A stretch of 64,000 nt of DNA from Billgrantia tianxiuensis (lineage in GTDB: Bacteria > Pseudomonadota > Gammaproteobacteria > Pseudomonadales > Halomonadaceae): NCBI RefSeq assembly GCF_009834345.1, contig NZ_CP035042.1, positions 1,984,001-2,048,000 of the forward strand, given 5' to 3'. The translations under genes were made by a program, and so were the position numbers. The notes below the pieces were generated by a model that was given only the letters and a program-made list of their open reading frames with translations, was not told the DNA's origin and did no database searches. This document shows, piece after piece, positions 1 to 8,615 of this stretch (the stretch's first letter is position 1; every line of letters starts with the position of its first letter).

Positions 1-284
1 ATCATGCGCTGATCGATGGCCAGCCGAGTTCCGGTGAGCGGCACTTCTGTTCCCGCTGCGGCAGTGCCCTGTGGGTCTTCGACCCGAGCTGGCCGGAGCT
101 GGTGCATCCTTTCGCTTCGGCCATCGATACGCCTTTGCCGGTACCGCCAGAACGGGTTCATCTGCTGCTGGACAGCAAGGCCAGTTGGGTGGAGCCGGAA
201 GTGAAGCCACGCGACAAGTGTTTCGATCACTACCCGCAAGAGAGCCTGGCGGAATGGCACGAGCGCCTGGGGCTTGTCAGGTAG
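1..284 (+). CDS. GFA/CENP-V family protein, 3' part (5' end outside window)
   Basis: This is the C-terminal part of a protein read in the frame beginning at base 3; its start lies upstream of the window. The visible 93 residues contain the zinc-binding CSRCGSALW motif, a CxxC pair followed by Gly and an aromatic stretch. Farther on is a segment with DPSWPELVHPFASAID and a closing acidic-aromatic tail (SWVEPEV..DKCFDHYP). This arrangement is typical of the glutathione-dependent formaldehyde-activating enzyme (GFA/CENP-V) fold, whose small members bind zinc with three or four cysteines. Many family members have unknown substrates, so I do not infer formaldehyde metabolism. The stop codon TAG ends at 284. 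Confidence 0.75.
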   Translation, partial: HALIDGQPSSGERHFCSRCGSALWVFDPSWPELVHPFASAIDTPLPVPPERVHLLLDSKASWVEPEVKPRDKCFDHYPQESLAEWHERLGLVR

Positions 285-351
285 GCGGGAGCCCTTGAGA
301 ATGGCCGCCGAACGGCTTCCAGGCGAGCCGCAGCGATGGCAAGGGGGGATC

Positions 352-888
352 ATGAAGCGAGAACACGTGCTGAGGACGTGGCTGGCGGCGTTGGCGCTGC
401 TGGCCGTGGCCGGCCCTTTGGCAGCGAGTTCGCCGGAGGAACCCGAGATCGCAGGTAGCATGATGGGGTTGCTGGACGGTCAGGAGCGCGAGTGGTTCAT
501 CGTGCGTCAGGGAGCCGACTCCAATGCTACCTTCACCGAGCTTGGCGATCACATCAAGATAGATCTCGTCGGCTTCGTCGCGCCGGACGACTGGCGAGTG
601 AGAGACTCGCTATCCCTCAGCATCACCCTGGAAGATGGTGAGGTCACACAGTTCGACGTGCTGCATGCGATTGGCGCAACTGCCATGCCGCCGGTATTCA
701 CTTCCGACCATGCCGCGCTCAATCTGACTCTTGATACTTTTAACGTGGAAGGCGTCAGAGCGCGCGTTTCAGGCAGGGTGCAGGGCATTCTGGCGTTGCA
801 GAAAGCGTTGGATGAGGAACCCAGCGTGGACGAGGGTATCGGCATTTCGGTGGAGTTCGATGCCGAAGCATCCCGCCTGGAATACTGA
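352..888 (+). CDS. Secreted protein of unknown function
   Basis: A 178-residue protein that I do not recognise. The N-terminus (MKREHVLRTWLAALALLAVA followed by GPLAAS) is a clear Sec signal peptide, so the mature protein should be periplasmic or secreted. The rest is acidic and beta-rich with no Cys and no known motif. I chose the ATG at 352 because a GGGGGG Shine-Dalgarno lies four bases upstream and because it puts the signal peptide at the true N-terminus; an in-frame ATG exists at 274. The 3' end overlaps the start of the following methyltransferase gene by 29 bases, so the two are probably translated from one message. Confidence 0.7.
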   Translation: MKREHVLRTWLAALALLAVAGPLAASSPEEPEIAGSMMGLLDGQEREWFIVRQGADSNATFTELGDHIKIDLVGFVAPDDWRVRDSLSLSITLEDGEVTQFDVLHAIGATAMPPVFTSDHAALNLTLDTFNVEGVRARVSGRVQGILALQKALDEEPSVDEGIGISVEFDAEASRLEY

Positions 889-2071
889 ACAGCGCTTTTC
901 TCGTCTCACCGCGTTGCTGGCCGAGTGGCAGCCATGGTGGCAGCCGACACCGTTCACCTATCGCCTACCGCCGTGGCCGGCTGGCTTCTCCGCGCGGATC
1001 GAGGCGCTGCTCGAGCTGAATGACGAACAGGTGGCCCGGCTGCAGGCCAACCCCTGGCAGCAGTCGCCGCTGTGCGGCTGGCTGCCGGTCGATGAACTGG
1101 CCGCGCTGGTACGCCTGACACCGCTCGATGCCGCTCCGTTGTCGTTACCTGACGCATGGGGCAGCCACGTGAGCGGCCGCAAATGGCAGCAGATCGAAAC
1201 GTTCCTCCAGCACCTGCGCGTGGCGCCGCACGACCTTTTGCTGGACTGGTGCGCAGGCAAGGGGCATCTGGCTCGTGCCTTGGCTCACTGTCACGCCGCG
1301 GAGGTCTCCGCCCTGGAGTGGCAGGCTCCGCTATGCGAGGAGGCCCGGCGTCTGGCAGCACGGCAGCAGGTATCGGTGAGGGTCCAAGAACAGGACGTAC
1401 TGGCCCCCGACGCGAGTCGTTTTCTCTCTTCCAGGACTCACGCCGTCGCCCTGCATGCCTGTGGCGATCTGCATCTACGGTTGCTCGAGCTGGCGGCGGC
1501 ATCGGGTAGTGCGGTCAGCCTGGCGCCCTGTTGCTACCACCGTACGCGGGACGAGCGCTATCGTCCCGTATCGAAGCGGGGCCGTGAACTATGCCAACGC
1601 CACGGCCTGCGGCTCGACCGCCACGACCTGGCCCTGGCCGTTCAGGAAACCGTCACCGCGCCACTGGGAGTGCGTCGTCGTCGTGAGCAGGCCAATGCCT
1701 GGCGGCTTGGCTTCGACGAGCTGCAGCGCGAGTTACGCGGCGAGGACAGCTACCTGCCGGTGCCCAGCCTGGCCTATGGCCGCTTGCCCGGACGCTTCGA
1801 TGCGTTCTGTCGCTGGGCGGCGCATGGCAAAGGGCTCGAGCTGCCGGGCTCCCTCGATCTGGCACCCTATGAGCGGGCGGGCTGGAAGCGCCAGGCAAAG
1901 GTGAAACGGCTGGAGCTGGTACGCCATCTATTCCGTCGGCCGCTCGAAGTGTGGCTGGCATTGGATCGGATTTCACTGATGGAAGAGGCCGGCTTTACCG
2001 TAGAATTCGGCACTTTCTGCAACGCGGAATTGACGCCGAGAAATCTGTTCATCCACGCCAGGAAAGCTTAA
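860..2071 (+). CDS. SAM-dependent methyltransferase (Methyltransf_32-like)
   Basis: A 403-residue protein. Around residues 125-140 it has a Rossmann SAM-binding motif I (LLLDWCAGKGHLARA). Near residue 195 there is HACGDLHLRL, and near 220 a LAPCCYHRTRDERY motif. This order (glycine-rich motif, HACGDL, PCCYH) matches the large cytosolic methyltransferases of the Methyltransf_32 type, some of which act on RNA; the substrate cannot be read from sequence. The start at 860 lies inside the end of the upstream secreted-protein gene and has a GGTGGAG ribosome site. A longer in-frame opening to 731 would overlap the neighbour far more and encodes nothing family-like, so I reject it. Confidence 0.8.
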   Translation: MPKHPAWNTEQRFSRLTALLAEWQPWWQPTPFTYRLPPWPAGFSARIEALLELNDEQVARLQANPWQQSPLCGWLPVDELAALVRLTPLDAAPLSLPDAWGSHVSGRKWQQIETFLQHLRVAPHDLLLDWCAGKGHLARALAHCHAAEVSALEWQAPLCEEARRLAARQQVSVRVQEQDVLAPDASRFLSSRTHAVALHACGDLHLRLLELAAASGSAVSLAPCCYHRTRDERYRPVSKRGRELCQRHGLRLDRHDLALAVQETVTAPLGVRRRREQANAWRLGFDELQRELRGEDSYLPVPSLAYGRLPGRFDAFCRWAAHGKGLELPGSLDLAPYERAGWKRQAKVKRLELVRHLFRRPLEVWLALDRISLMEEAGFTVEFGTFCNAELTPRNLFIHARKA

Positions 2072-2144
2072 TCTGGAAGCAGTAGGTGAGGTCCTGCTTT
2101 CCGCTTAGCCACATCTGCCGATAACGATTATAACGACGCCTGCT

Positions 2145-4208
2145 TTGGGTCCTGGCAACACGCTGCGCGTGGCTGATCCTGGCGAAGACGTCGACATGCA
2201 AGGGAACCGAGCTGTGAACGAAGGTAACTCGGCGGCGTCTTTCGACGACGATCTGGGCTGTCTGCTGCATGAATTACCCCTGCCGGTTCTGGTGGTTCGG
2301 GCTCGGCAGGGCTGGCGTTTGCTGTATGCCAACGACGCTGCTCGCTGCCACTTCGGACTCGTCGGCAGGGTCGTGGAGCAGGATCTCCTGCAGCTCGTGG
2401 GCGATAGCGAGCGCCAGGCGCTGGAGGCGGGGGCCTCCGCCCTGATACAGGCTGACCTCACCGAGACGAAATTCGCGTATCGGGGAGGCAGCGGCAAGCC
2501 GCCTTGTGAGGCGGTTCTGCGACGCGCTACCTGGCAACGCCAGCCGGCATGGCAGTTGACCCTGATTCCTCAGCAGGATGCGGCATGCCCCGGCCGGGCG
2601 TCTTTTTACGAGCAGATGTTCAACACCAACCCGGCGGTCAAGCTACTGATCGACCCCGTGGATGGAGGCATCGTCGATGCCAACGATTCGGCGGTGGCCT
2701 TCTACGGCTATCCTCTCGATGTCCTCAAGCAGCTCAACATCACCGATATCAACTGCATGGATCCCGACGAAGTCCGGGCCGGAATGGCCAAGGCCGAATC
2801 CTGCCAGCAGCTGTTCTTCGAGTTCCGTCATCGTCTTGCCAACGGCGAGATTCGTGACGTCCACGTCTATTCGGGACCAGTATTGCTGAACGGCCACGAG
2901 TACCTGCACTCGATCATCGTCGACGTCACCGACGAGAAGCGCTACTACGCCCAGCTCGAAGCCTACAACAGTCTGTTTCACAACCTGCCCGTAGGCATCT
3001 ATCGTCACACGGCAGGGCCGCGGGGGCACTTCACGGCGGCCAATCCCGCCATGCTGCGCATCTTCGAGGCAGACTCTTACCCGGCGCTCTTCGCCGCGCG
3101 AGTCTCTTCCTTTTACGCGTGCCCCAAGCAGATCAGGGCTTTCATGGCAGACCTCAAGCGTGACGGTGCCGTTGTACGCCGTCCGTTGCGGTTGCGCACC
3201 ATGAAGGGCCGCCTCATCCATGCCGAGGTGACCGCCTATCGCCAGACGGAGGCGGATGGCACGGCGGAATTCAGCGGTATCGTCGAAGACGTGACGGCGC
3301 AGCATGCCGCACAGCTCAACCAGGACAGGTTGACGCATCTGCTCGATGCCTCGCCGGATATTGTCGCTATTGCCGATGCCGAGCAGCGGGTGGCATACAT
3401 CAACAAGGCGGGGCGCGAGCTGCTCGGCGCCTTGCCCGAGGCGCTGCCGGATGCGTTGGCCACGGCGCATCCGCTGTGGGCGTGCCGGCTCATCCAGGAA
3501 CAGGGCATTCCTTACGCACTGGAGCATGGCCATTGGTATGCGGAAACGGCAGTGAGGACGTGTGATGGCGAGATTCCCGTTTCGCAATTGATCGTCGCCC
3601 GACGTGACGAAAACGGTGTGCTGGATAGCATCGCGACTATCATGCGTGACATCAGCCAGGCCAAGCGCTATCAGGCCGAACTGGAATATCACGCCGGCCA
3701 CGACCCCTTGACCGGCGCCGTCAACCGCAATCGCTTCATCGACCTGTTGACGCGTGAACGACAGAAGGCGCATCGAGAAAGCAAGCCCCTGAGCCTGGTC
3801 ATGTTCGACATCGACCGCTTCAAGCACGTCAACGATTCCTTCGGCCACAGCGTGGGTGACATGGTGCTGAGCAAGCTGGTGCGAACCTGCGGTGCACTGC
3901 TACGCGAAGTCGACGTGCTCGCCCGTTGGGGTGGGGAGGAGTTCATGCTGCTGTTGCCCGACACTCCGTTGGCCGGGGCCGTGACGTTGGCTGAGCGTCT
4001 GCGTCGGGCAGTGGAGAAGGAGAACTTCAGCCCGGTACCCGGCATTACCAGTAGTTTCGGCGTTGCCGAACTGGGGCCTGACGAGCCGGAATCCCAGTGC
4101 TACAAGCGTCTCGACGAAGCGCTCTACCGGGCCAAGGACGAGGGACGCAACCGAGTCTGCATGGCCGAGTCGGCTGAGGATGTTGCCGAGCAGCCCAAGG
4201 CCCGGTAG
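2145..4208 (+). CDS. Diguanylate cyclase with four tandem PAS-like domains
   Basis: A 687-residue soluble sensor. PAS-like segments lie at about residues 35-125, 145-265, 270-390 and 400-510; the second has the typical FYEQMF..DANDSAVAFYGY pattern. A GGDEF domain occupies about 515-675, with HDPLTGAVNRNRF at its start and an intact RWGGEEF active site near residue 595. Five residues upstream is REVD, the RxxD inhibitory site for product feedback. No EAL domain and no transmembrane segment is present, so it should make c-di-GMP in the cytoplasm in response to a ligand, redox or light cue sensed by the PAS units. An alternative ATG at 2196 would shorten it by 17 residues; neither start has a strong ribosome site. 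Confidence 0.88.
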   Translation: MGPGNTLRVADPGEDVDMQGNRAVNEGNSAASFDDDLGCLLHELPLPVLVVRARQGWRLLYANDAARCHFGLVGRVVEQDLLQLVGDSERQALEAGASALIQADLTETKFAYRGGSGKPPCEAVLRRATWQRQPAWQLTLIPQQDAACPGRASFYEQMFNTNPAVKLLIDPVDGGIVDANDSAVAFYGYPLDVLKQLNITDINCMDPDEVRAGMAKAESCQQLFFEFRHRLANGEIRDVHVYSGPVLLNGHEYLHSIIVDVTDEKRYYAQLEAYNSLFHNLPVGIYRHTAGPRGHFTAANPAMLRIFEADSYPALFAARVSSFYACPKQIRAFMADLKRDGAVVRRPLRLRTMKGRLIHAEVTAYRQTEADGTAEFSGIVEDVTAQHAAQLNQDRLTHLLDASPDIVAIADAEQRVAYINKAGRELLGALPEALPDALATAHPLWACRLIQEQGIPYALEHGHWYAETAVRTCDGEIPVSQLIVARRDENGVLDSIATIMRDISQAKRYQAELEYHAGHDPLTGAVNRNRFIDLLTRERQKAHRESKPLSLVMFDIDRFKHVNDSFGHSVGDMVLSKLVRTCGALLREVDVLARWGGEEFMLLLPDTPLAGAVTLAERLRRAVEKENFSPVPGITSSFGVAELGPDEPESQCYKRLDEALYRAKDEGRNRVCMAESAEDVAEQPKAR

Positions 4209-4233
4209 CCCTGGGCCCCGCGCATGTCTGCGC

Positions 4234-5355
4234 TCAGCGCTTCACCTCCAGATGGAGCTCGACGGTGCGCAGCAGTCGCTGACGATCGATCCAGCCGCTG
4301 ACGCGTCCATTCTCCATGACCGGGATCTGGTTCAGGCCATGTTCGTTCAGTAGCTGCAGGACCTCGTCGGCTTTGGCGCCGGGTGCGACATGATACAGCT
4401 TCTCGACGGGCGTCATGATGTCTGCAACCCGGGTGATGGGCCACTGGGCCTGTTCCACGCGACGCGTATCGCTGAGTGAAACCAGTCCCACCACGTGCGC
4501 GGTATCGGTGCCGATCAGGAAGGCTCGGCGGCCGGACGGCAGCACGTCTTGATACAGCCAGGCCTCGATAGAGCGCTGCGCATCGACCAAAGGAATATCG
4601 GTCTCGGCCAGGTCGCGGGCCCGGACTCCGGCCAGGCGCTCCCGTAGCATGTGCATGCGGCCCTGGGCCTGAGTCATGTTGAGCAGGAACCAGGCGATCA
4701 GCATGATCCAAAGCCCGCCAACCAGATTGCCTGCCGCCATGTTCCAGATGGCCAGGCCGAACAGGCCGTAGGCCACCAGTTTGCCGCTGGCAAAAGCCAT
4801 CTCGTTGCTCTTGCGAGAGTCGCCGGTCCACTTCCAGACCAGGGCGCGCAGGACGCGACCGCCATCCAGGGGAAAGCCGGGAATGAGATTGAAGATGGCG
4901 ACCACGAGATTGATCGTGGCCAGCCAGCCCAGTGCCACCGGGACCGGTTCATGCCAGCCGCTGGTCATGGCGGCGAGCAGGGCGAAGCCGGCGGCCAGGA
5001 CAAAGCTCACGATCGGCCCGGCGATGGCGATCCAGAACTCGTCGTCCGCCTTGTCGGGATCGCGGGTCATTTGGGCCACGCCGCCAAAGATGAATAGAGT
5101 AATGGCCGTGACGGGAACGCCACGCCGAATGGCCACGAGACTATGACCCAGCTCGTGAGCCACGATGGAGGAGAAGAACAGCAGGGCGGTCACCAGGGCG
5201 GTGAGCACGGCGGTCGTGATGCTCCAGTCAGGGTATTGGTTCTGGAAACCGGCGCTCATGGTCGTCAACAGAAGGGCGAAAATGATCAGCCAACTGATAT
5301 GGACTTCCAGGCGAATGCCACGGAAATGGCCGAGGACCAGCACGGATTTGAACAT
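4234..5355 (-). CDS. Site-2-protease-type M50 zinc metalloprotease with CBS domains
   Basis: A 373-residue integral membrane protease. The zinc motif HELGH is at residues 67-71 and the second catalytic motif, FPLDGGR, has its LDG at 163-165, both embedded in about six hydrophobic helices. The C-terminal part (about 245-373) looks like a CBS pair (VADIMTPVEKLYHV..NGRVSGWIDR), which in this rhomboid-unrelated M50B group is thought to bind adenosyl nucleotides. The ATG at 5355 is chosen because a GGGGGAGG ribosome site precedes it. The gene converges with the PAS-GGDEF gene, leaving only 25 bases between the stops. Substrate unknown; the family cleaves within membranes. Confidence 0.9.
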   Translation of the reverse strand: MFKSVLVLGHFRGIRLEVHISWLIIFALLLTTMSAGFQNQYPDWSITTAVLTALVTALLFFSSIVAHELGHSLVAIRRGVPVTAITLFIFGGVAQMTRDPDKADDEFWIAIAGPIVSFVLAAGFALLAAMTSGWHEPVPVALGWLATINLVVAIFNLIPGFPLDGGRVLRALVWKWTGDSRKSNEMAFASGKLVAYGLFGLAIWNMAAGNLVGGLWIMLIAWFLLNMTQAQGRMHMLRERLAGVRARDLAETDIPLVDAQRSIEAWLYQDVLPSGRRAFLIGTDTAHVVGLVSLSDTRRVEQAQWPITRVADIMTPVEKLYHVAPGAKADEVLQLLNEHGLNQIPVMENGRVSGWIDRQRLLRTVELHLEVKR

Positions 5356-5520
5356 GGCGCCTCCCCCTTTTTTTGTCAGCCTAGTTTGATCGGTTTGTTG
5401 CGTGAAAGCCAAGCCGTGCGGAGGGGAGGGGCAATTTCTCTGTTCAGGGGTATGTCGGGCACCTATCTTGAGCACAGGGTTCGATCAGAGGGAGCGGGAT
5501 GACTCCAGGGAGGGGGGAGA

Positions 5521-6591
5521 ATGCGTATGAGCGTGTATCGGGGGCGAAGTGGCTCACGCCAGGGCGTAGGTGAGAACGCAGTGAGGCGCCGGCGCTCGTT
5601 CATGCCGACGATACTAGGCGCAATGGTGCTGTTCGCTGTTGTCGTCCTGGCAGGAGGATACTGGCTGATGCTGTACATGCCAGCAGCGTCCTTTCGCGGC
5701 GAGCCGGCTTCGCTAAGCGAGGATGGCAAGGTTTTGAGCGAGCGCTTGCATCGCCACGTGCGTACCCTGTCCGAGACGATCGGCGAGCGTCACTATTGGC
5801 GCCCGGAAGCTTTGCAGGCCGCCGAGGATTATATCGAGCAGGCCTTCCAGGCAGCGGGATTGCGGCCGCAGCGACAGGCCGTGCCGACAGGGAGCCGGGT
5901 CTTCCATAATATCGAGGTGATCCTGCCAGGCGGCCAGCTGGCGGAAGAGGTGTTCGTGGTTGGCGCTCATTACGATACGGTGCGCGGCACGCCGGGCGCC
6001 GACGACAATGCCTCCGGTGTGGCCGTGCTGATCGAATTGGCGCGCCTGCTGCAGCAGGCCGAACTCGACCGCACGCTGCACCTGGTGGCATTCGTCAACG
6101 AAGAGATGCCTTTCTTCGGCAGCGCAGCCATGGGCAGCCTGCAGTATGCCCGGCAGGCCCGCGCCGAGGGGATGCATGTCGTTGGCATGATCTCGCTGGA
6201 GATGCTCGGCTATTTCAGCGACGAGCCCGGTAGCCAGGCGTATCCGTTCCCCCTCGACCGTTTCTATCCCGACCAGGGCGATTTCGTCGCCTTCGTCAGC
6301 AACCTTGAATCCCGCCGCCTGGTGCATCAGGTCATCGAGGCGTTTCGCCACCATGCCGAGGTTCCCTCTGAAGGGTTGGTGGCGCCTCCTCTGCTGGGCG
6401 ACATACGGCGTTCGGACCACTGGGCCTTCTGGGAGATGGGTTTTCCCGCCATGATGCTGACCGACACCGCCAACTTTCGCAATCCTTATTACCACGGCCC
6501 TGACGATACCCATGATCGGCTGGATTACGCCACCATGGCCAGGCTCACCAAGGGCTTGGCGGCGGCGCTGGAAAGCCTGGCCCGGCGCTGA
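5521..6591 (+). CDS. Membrane-anchored M28-family zinc aminopeptidase
   Basis: A 356-residue protein with a basic N-terminus, one membrane anchor (about residues 28-52) and an M28 peptidase domain. The expected dizinc ligands are visible in order: His in VGAHYDT (about 149), Asp in GADDNASG (about 160), the catalytic and ligand Glu pair in VNEEMPFFGS (about 193), a later acidic ligand, and His in YYHGPDDTHD (about 325). The catalytic domain should face the periplasm. A GGAGGGGGG ribosome site sits just upstream of the ATG. It is transcribed divergently from the M50 protease. M28 enzymes remove N-terminal residues from peptides; specificity is unknown. Confidence 0.88.
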   Translation: MRMSVYRGRSGSRQGVGENAVRRRRSFMPTILGAMVLFAVVVLAGGYWLMLYMPAASFRGEPASLSEDGKVLSERLHRHVRTLSETIGERHYWRPEALQAAEDYIEQAFQAAGLRPQRQAVPTGSRVFHNIEVILPGGQLAEEVFVVGAHYDTVRGTPGADDNASGVAVLIELARLLQQAELDRTLHLVAFVNEEMPFFGSAAMGSLQYARQARAEGMHVVGMISLEMLGYFSDEPGSQAYPFPLDRFYPDQGDFVAFVSNLESRRLVHQVIEAFRHHAEVPSEGLVAPPLLGDIRRSDHWAFWEMGFPAMMLTDTANFRNPYYHGPDDTHDRLDYATMARLTKGLAAALESLARR

Positions 6592-6676
6592 TCGGAATGA
6601 CGAAGCAGGCCTCGCCGCAGGCGAGGCCCAAACGAGAGAGAAGTTGCCACAGCGGCGCGAGCGGCGTCTGGTACGT

Positions 6677-7147
6677 TCAGTGATGGCGGCTGAACTGGCC
6701 GTGGGGGCTCTTTTCCATCAGCCTCTCGAACTCCCTGCCGCTCATGTGCAGCAGCGTCTCGTGATCGCCGGCATCGAAATAGATGTCCGGCTGATGGCGC
6801 AGCATGTCGTCGACGTAGACCTGCAGGCCGTAGGCTTGACCGACCGGCGTAGTGGCGCCGGGATCGCAGTCGCGGAAACGGCTGATGATCTCTTCCTCCG
6901 TAGCCAGCTCTACCGGTTCGTTGAACAGTTGCGCAAGGCTGTTGAGGTCGGCATCACAGGTGCTGGGCAGGACGGCGATCCGGTAGCCTGAACTGCCGTG
7001 CAGCATGATGGCCTTGGCAAGCTGTTCGCCAGTGATATGAGTCTGCTGGGCAATGCGACTCGCGCTGACTTCACGGTCGTGCCTAACCTCCTCGTAATCG
7101 ATATCACAGGCTCTCAAATATTCCCGAAGGGTTGCCGGGATAGCCAT
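6677..7147 (-). CDS. YbaK/EbsC-type aminoacyl-tRNA deacylase domain protein
   Basis: A 156-residue single-domain protein of the YbaK/ProX family, which hydrolyses mischarged aminoacyl-tRNAs in trans. Family hallmarks seen are the segment with the catalytic lysine (GEQLAKAIML), the glycine-proline stretch GATTPVGQAYGLQVYVDD, and the final DIYFDAGDHETLLHMSG strand-turn. The C-terminus (EKSPHGQFSRHH) is short. Which amino acid it edits is not clear: it lacks enough of the signature to call it YbaK (Cys-tRNA-Pro) rather than another member. It stands alone, convergent with the M28 peptidase gene. Confidence 0.82.
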   Translation of the reverse strand: MAIPATLREYLRACDIDYEEVRHDREVSASRIAQQTHITGEQLAKAIMLHGSSGYRIAVLPSTCDADLNSLAQLFNEPVELATEEEIISRFRDCDPGATTPVGQAYGLQVYVDDMLRHQPDIYFDAGDHETLLHMSGREFERLMEKSPHGQFSRHH

Positions 7148-7491
7148 GACTCTGTCTCCCTCGGCACGGCGGCCGACGTTGCGAGTAGCGCTTCCCTGCT
7201 ACGGTTTTCCTTTGATCTCAGCATAGCGTCAACGGACACGATGAGCAGGTCGGCAAACGATGAACCGAAGGCGACGCTGCCAGCAGACAGCGAGGGGCTG
7301 CGACTGCGATGCCATACGCAGCATCGTCTTGATTAGGCATATTGCGTTGATACGACAACATGCATGGCCACGCAGGGCTGACCATACTGTGCCGTGTGGG
7401 CGGGCGAATGCGCTGGCCCGACTTCTCCGGATGGCCGACGGCTCTGGCGGGCGTCTGCCCGGACACATAACAACAGCAAAGAGGTTGCGTC
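7148..7491 (+). other. Intergenic region, 344 bases, no gene seen
   Basis: The stretch separates the divergent YbaK-type gene and the LysM-protein gene and should hold both promoters. I found no convincing -35/-10 pair, no strong hairpin and no reading frame with family-like sequence. A ribosome site (AAGAGG) lies about ten bases before the LysM gene start at 7492. Confidence 0.4.
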
Positions 7492-8142
7492 ATGAGCGAG
7501 ATGCTTACCCCCTTACGAGAGCGCTGCACGCGGCTCTCGTCCTTTCCTTACTTGCTGGCGGCTGGGTTGCTGGCGATCTCCATGAGTGCGGCGAGCTGGG
7601 CCCAGCAGGATGACGAGGGCGAGCCTGAGGCAGCTGCAGCAGACCAGGCCGAGCAGACCGATGCCGAGCCGAGCGAAGAGGCCGAAGCGGTCGGGCAGGA
7701 CGCCGCGGCACTGCGTGAGGAGTTGGAGGCACGCGAGCGTGAGCTGCGCAACGCCCAGCGTGAACTGAGTGCACTACGGGCACGTCTGCCAGCCGAAGAG
7801 GGAGGTGAGCTGGACCTCGATGGCGCGCTGCGGTCAGCCAGCGTCACATTGGGAGCGATTCGATCCACGCGAGCGGAACTGATGCGTGCCGGCGGTCGCG
7901 ATGCGGCGCTGGAAGAGAGTATCGATGAACTGATCGCCGAGCTCGAGCGTGAGCAGCGGCTGGTGGCCCGGGCACAGGATGCCAACCTTTACCGGGTGCA
8001 GCGTGGCGACACACTGGCCGCCATAGCGGGGCGCTTCTACGGCAACCGCCAACGCTGGGAGGAGATACACGAGGCCAACCGGCACGTGCTGCCCAATCCT
8101 GATCTGGTCTGGCCGGGATTGACCCTGGTGATTCCTCGCTGA
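7492..8142 (+). CDS. Secreted LysM-domain protein with acidic coiled-coil region
   Basis: A 216-residue exported protein. Residues 1-37 form a signal peptide ending at SAASWA. Residues 38-75 are Ala/Glu-rich and very acidic, and about 80-160 are heptad-like (REELEARERELRNAQRELS), suggesting a coiled coil. The C-terminal 50 residues are a LysM repeat (YRVQRGDTLAAIAGRFYGN..LVWPGLTLVIP), a peptidoglycan-binding module. No catalytic domain is present, so it is likely a cell-wall-associated scaffold, similar in layout to FimV-type or BON/LysM proteins. A 13-bp perfect hairpin follows the stop. Confidence 0.85.
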   Translation: MSEMLTPLRERCTRLSSFPYLLAAGLLAISMSAASWAQQDDEGEPEAAAADQAEQTDAEPSEEAEAVGQDAAALREELEARERELRNAQRELSALRARLPAEEGGELDLDGALRSASVTLGAIRSTRAELMRAGGRDAALEESIDELIAELEREQRLVARAQDANLYRVQRGDTLAAIAGRFYGNRQRWEEIHEANRHVLPNPDLVWPGLTLVIPR

Positions 8143-8149
8143 AGCCTTG

Positions 8150-8180
8150 CCTACCGCCGTTTCACGCAAACGGCGGTAGG
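8150..8180 (+). terminator. Perfect 13-bp hairpin after LysM gene
   Basis: The arms 8150-8162 and 8168-8180 (CCTACCGCCGTTT and its exact complement) are separated by CACGC. It sits eight bases after the stop codon of the LysM gene. There is no U-tract after it, so it is either a non-canonical terminator or an mRNA-stabilising hairpin. Confidence 0.5.
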
Positions 8181-8226
8181 CGCTAACCAACTGAAAGCCG
8201 CTCAATAGCGGTCAGGCAGGTAGGGA

Positions 8227-8574
8227 GTGGAATTGATACGTCGATGGGGAATGGTCGTGCTCGCCTTGCTCGCGCTCACGGCTTGCTCGGATCGTGAGGA
8301 AAAAGTCCGCCAGGCAACCTTAGCGGTGCTCGTCAACCAGGCCGAGCAGCTCGATGGCTCGCGTGTGGCGACACAGGGAGTGGTGCGGCATTTCGAGGAT
8401 CCGCTGCATTACTGGATCGAGGACGAAGACCTGAATCGCGTGGAGATATTTCCCCACGAGCGTATCGCCCCTCATCTGGGTGAAACGGTGCGAGTCGTTG
8501 GTGTTTTCGAGTACTCTTCCGCGGAGGGACGGCGTGTGACGCTTGAAAGCGTCGAGCCGATCAAGACCCCCTAG
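8227..8574 (+). CDS. Small lipoprotein, probable OB-fold
   Basis: A 115-residue protein with a lipoprotein signal peptide: hydrophobic segment then lipobox LALTAC, so lipidation is expected at Cys20. The mature part has alternating strands (GSRVATQGVVRHFEDPLHYWIEDE..VEIFPHERIAPHLGETVRVVGVF) that resemble the nucleic-acid/oligosaccharide-binding OB fold of small periplasmic proteins. The function is unknown. It lies 42 bases before the acyltransferase gene and is probably co-transcribed with it. Confidence 0.7.
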   Translation: MELIRRWGMVVLALLALTACSDREEKVRQATLAVLVNQAEQLDGSRVATQGVVRHFEDPLHYWIEDEDLNRVEIFPHERIAPHLGETVRVVGVFEYSSAEGRRVTLESVEPIKTP

Positions 8575-8615
8575 GGTTGGCGCAGGGGAAGCGATTGACT
8601 CAGCGAGGGAGCCGC

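Noticed and set aside
2643..3848. 401-codon reverse frame opposite the PAS-GGDEF gene
   Set aside because: Shadow frame; the forward strand has PAS and GGDEF motifs.
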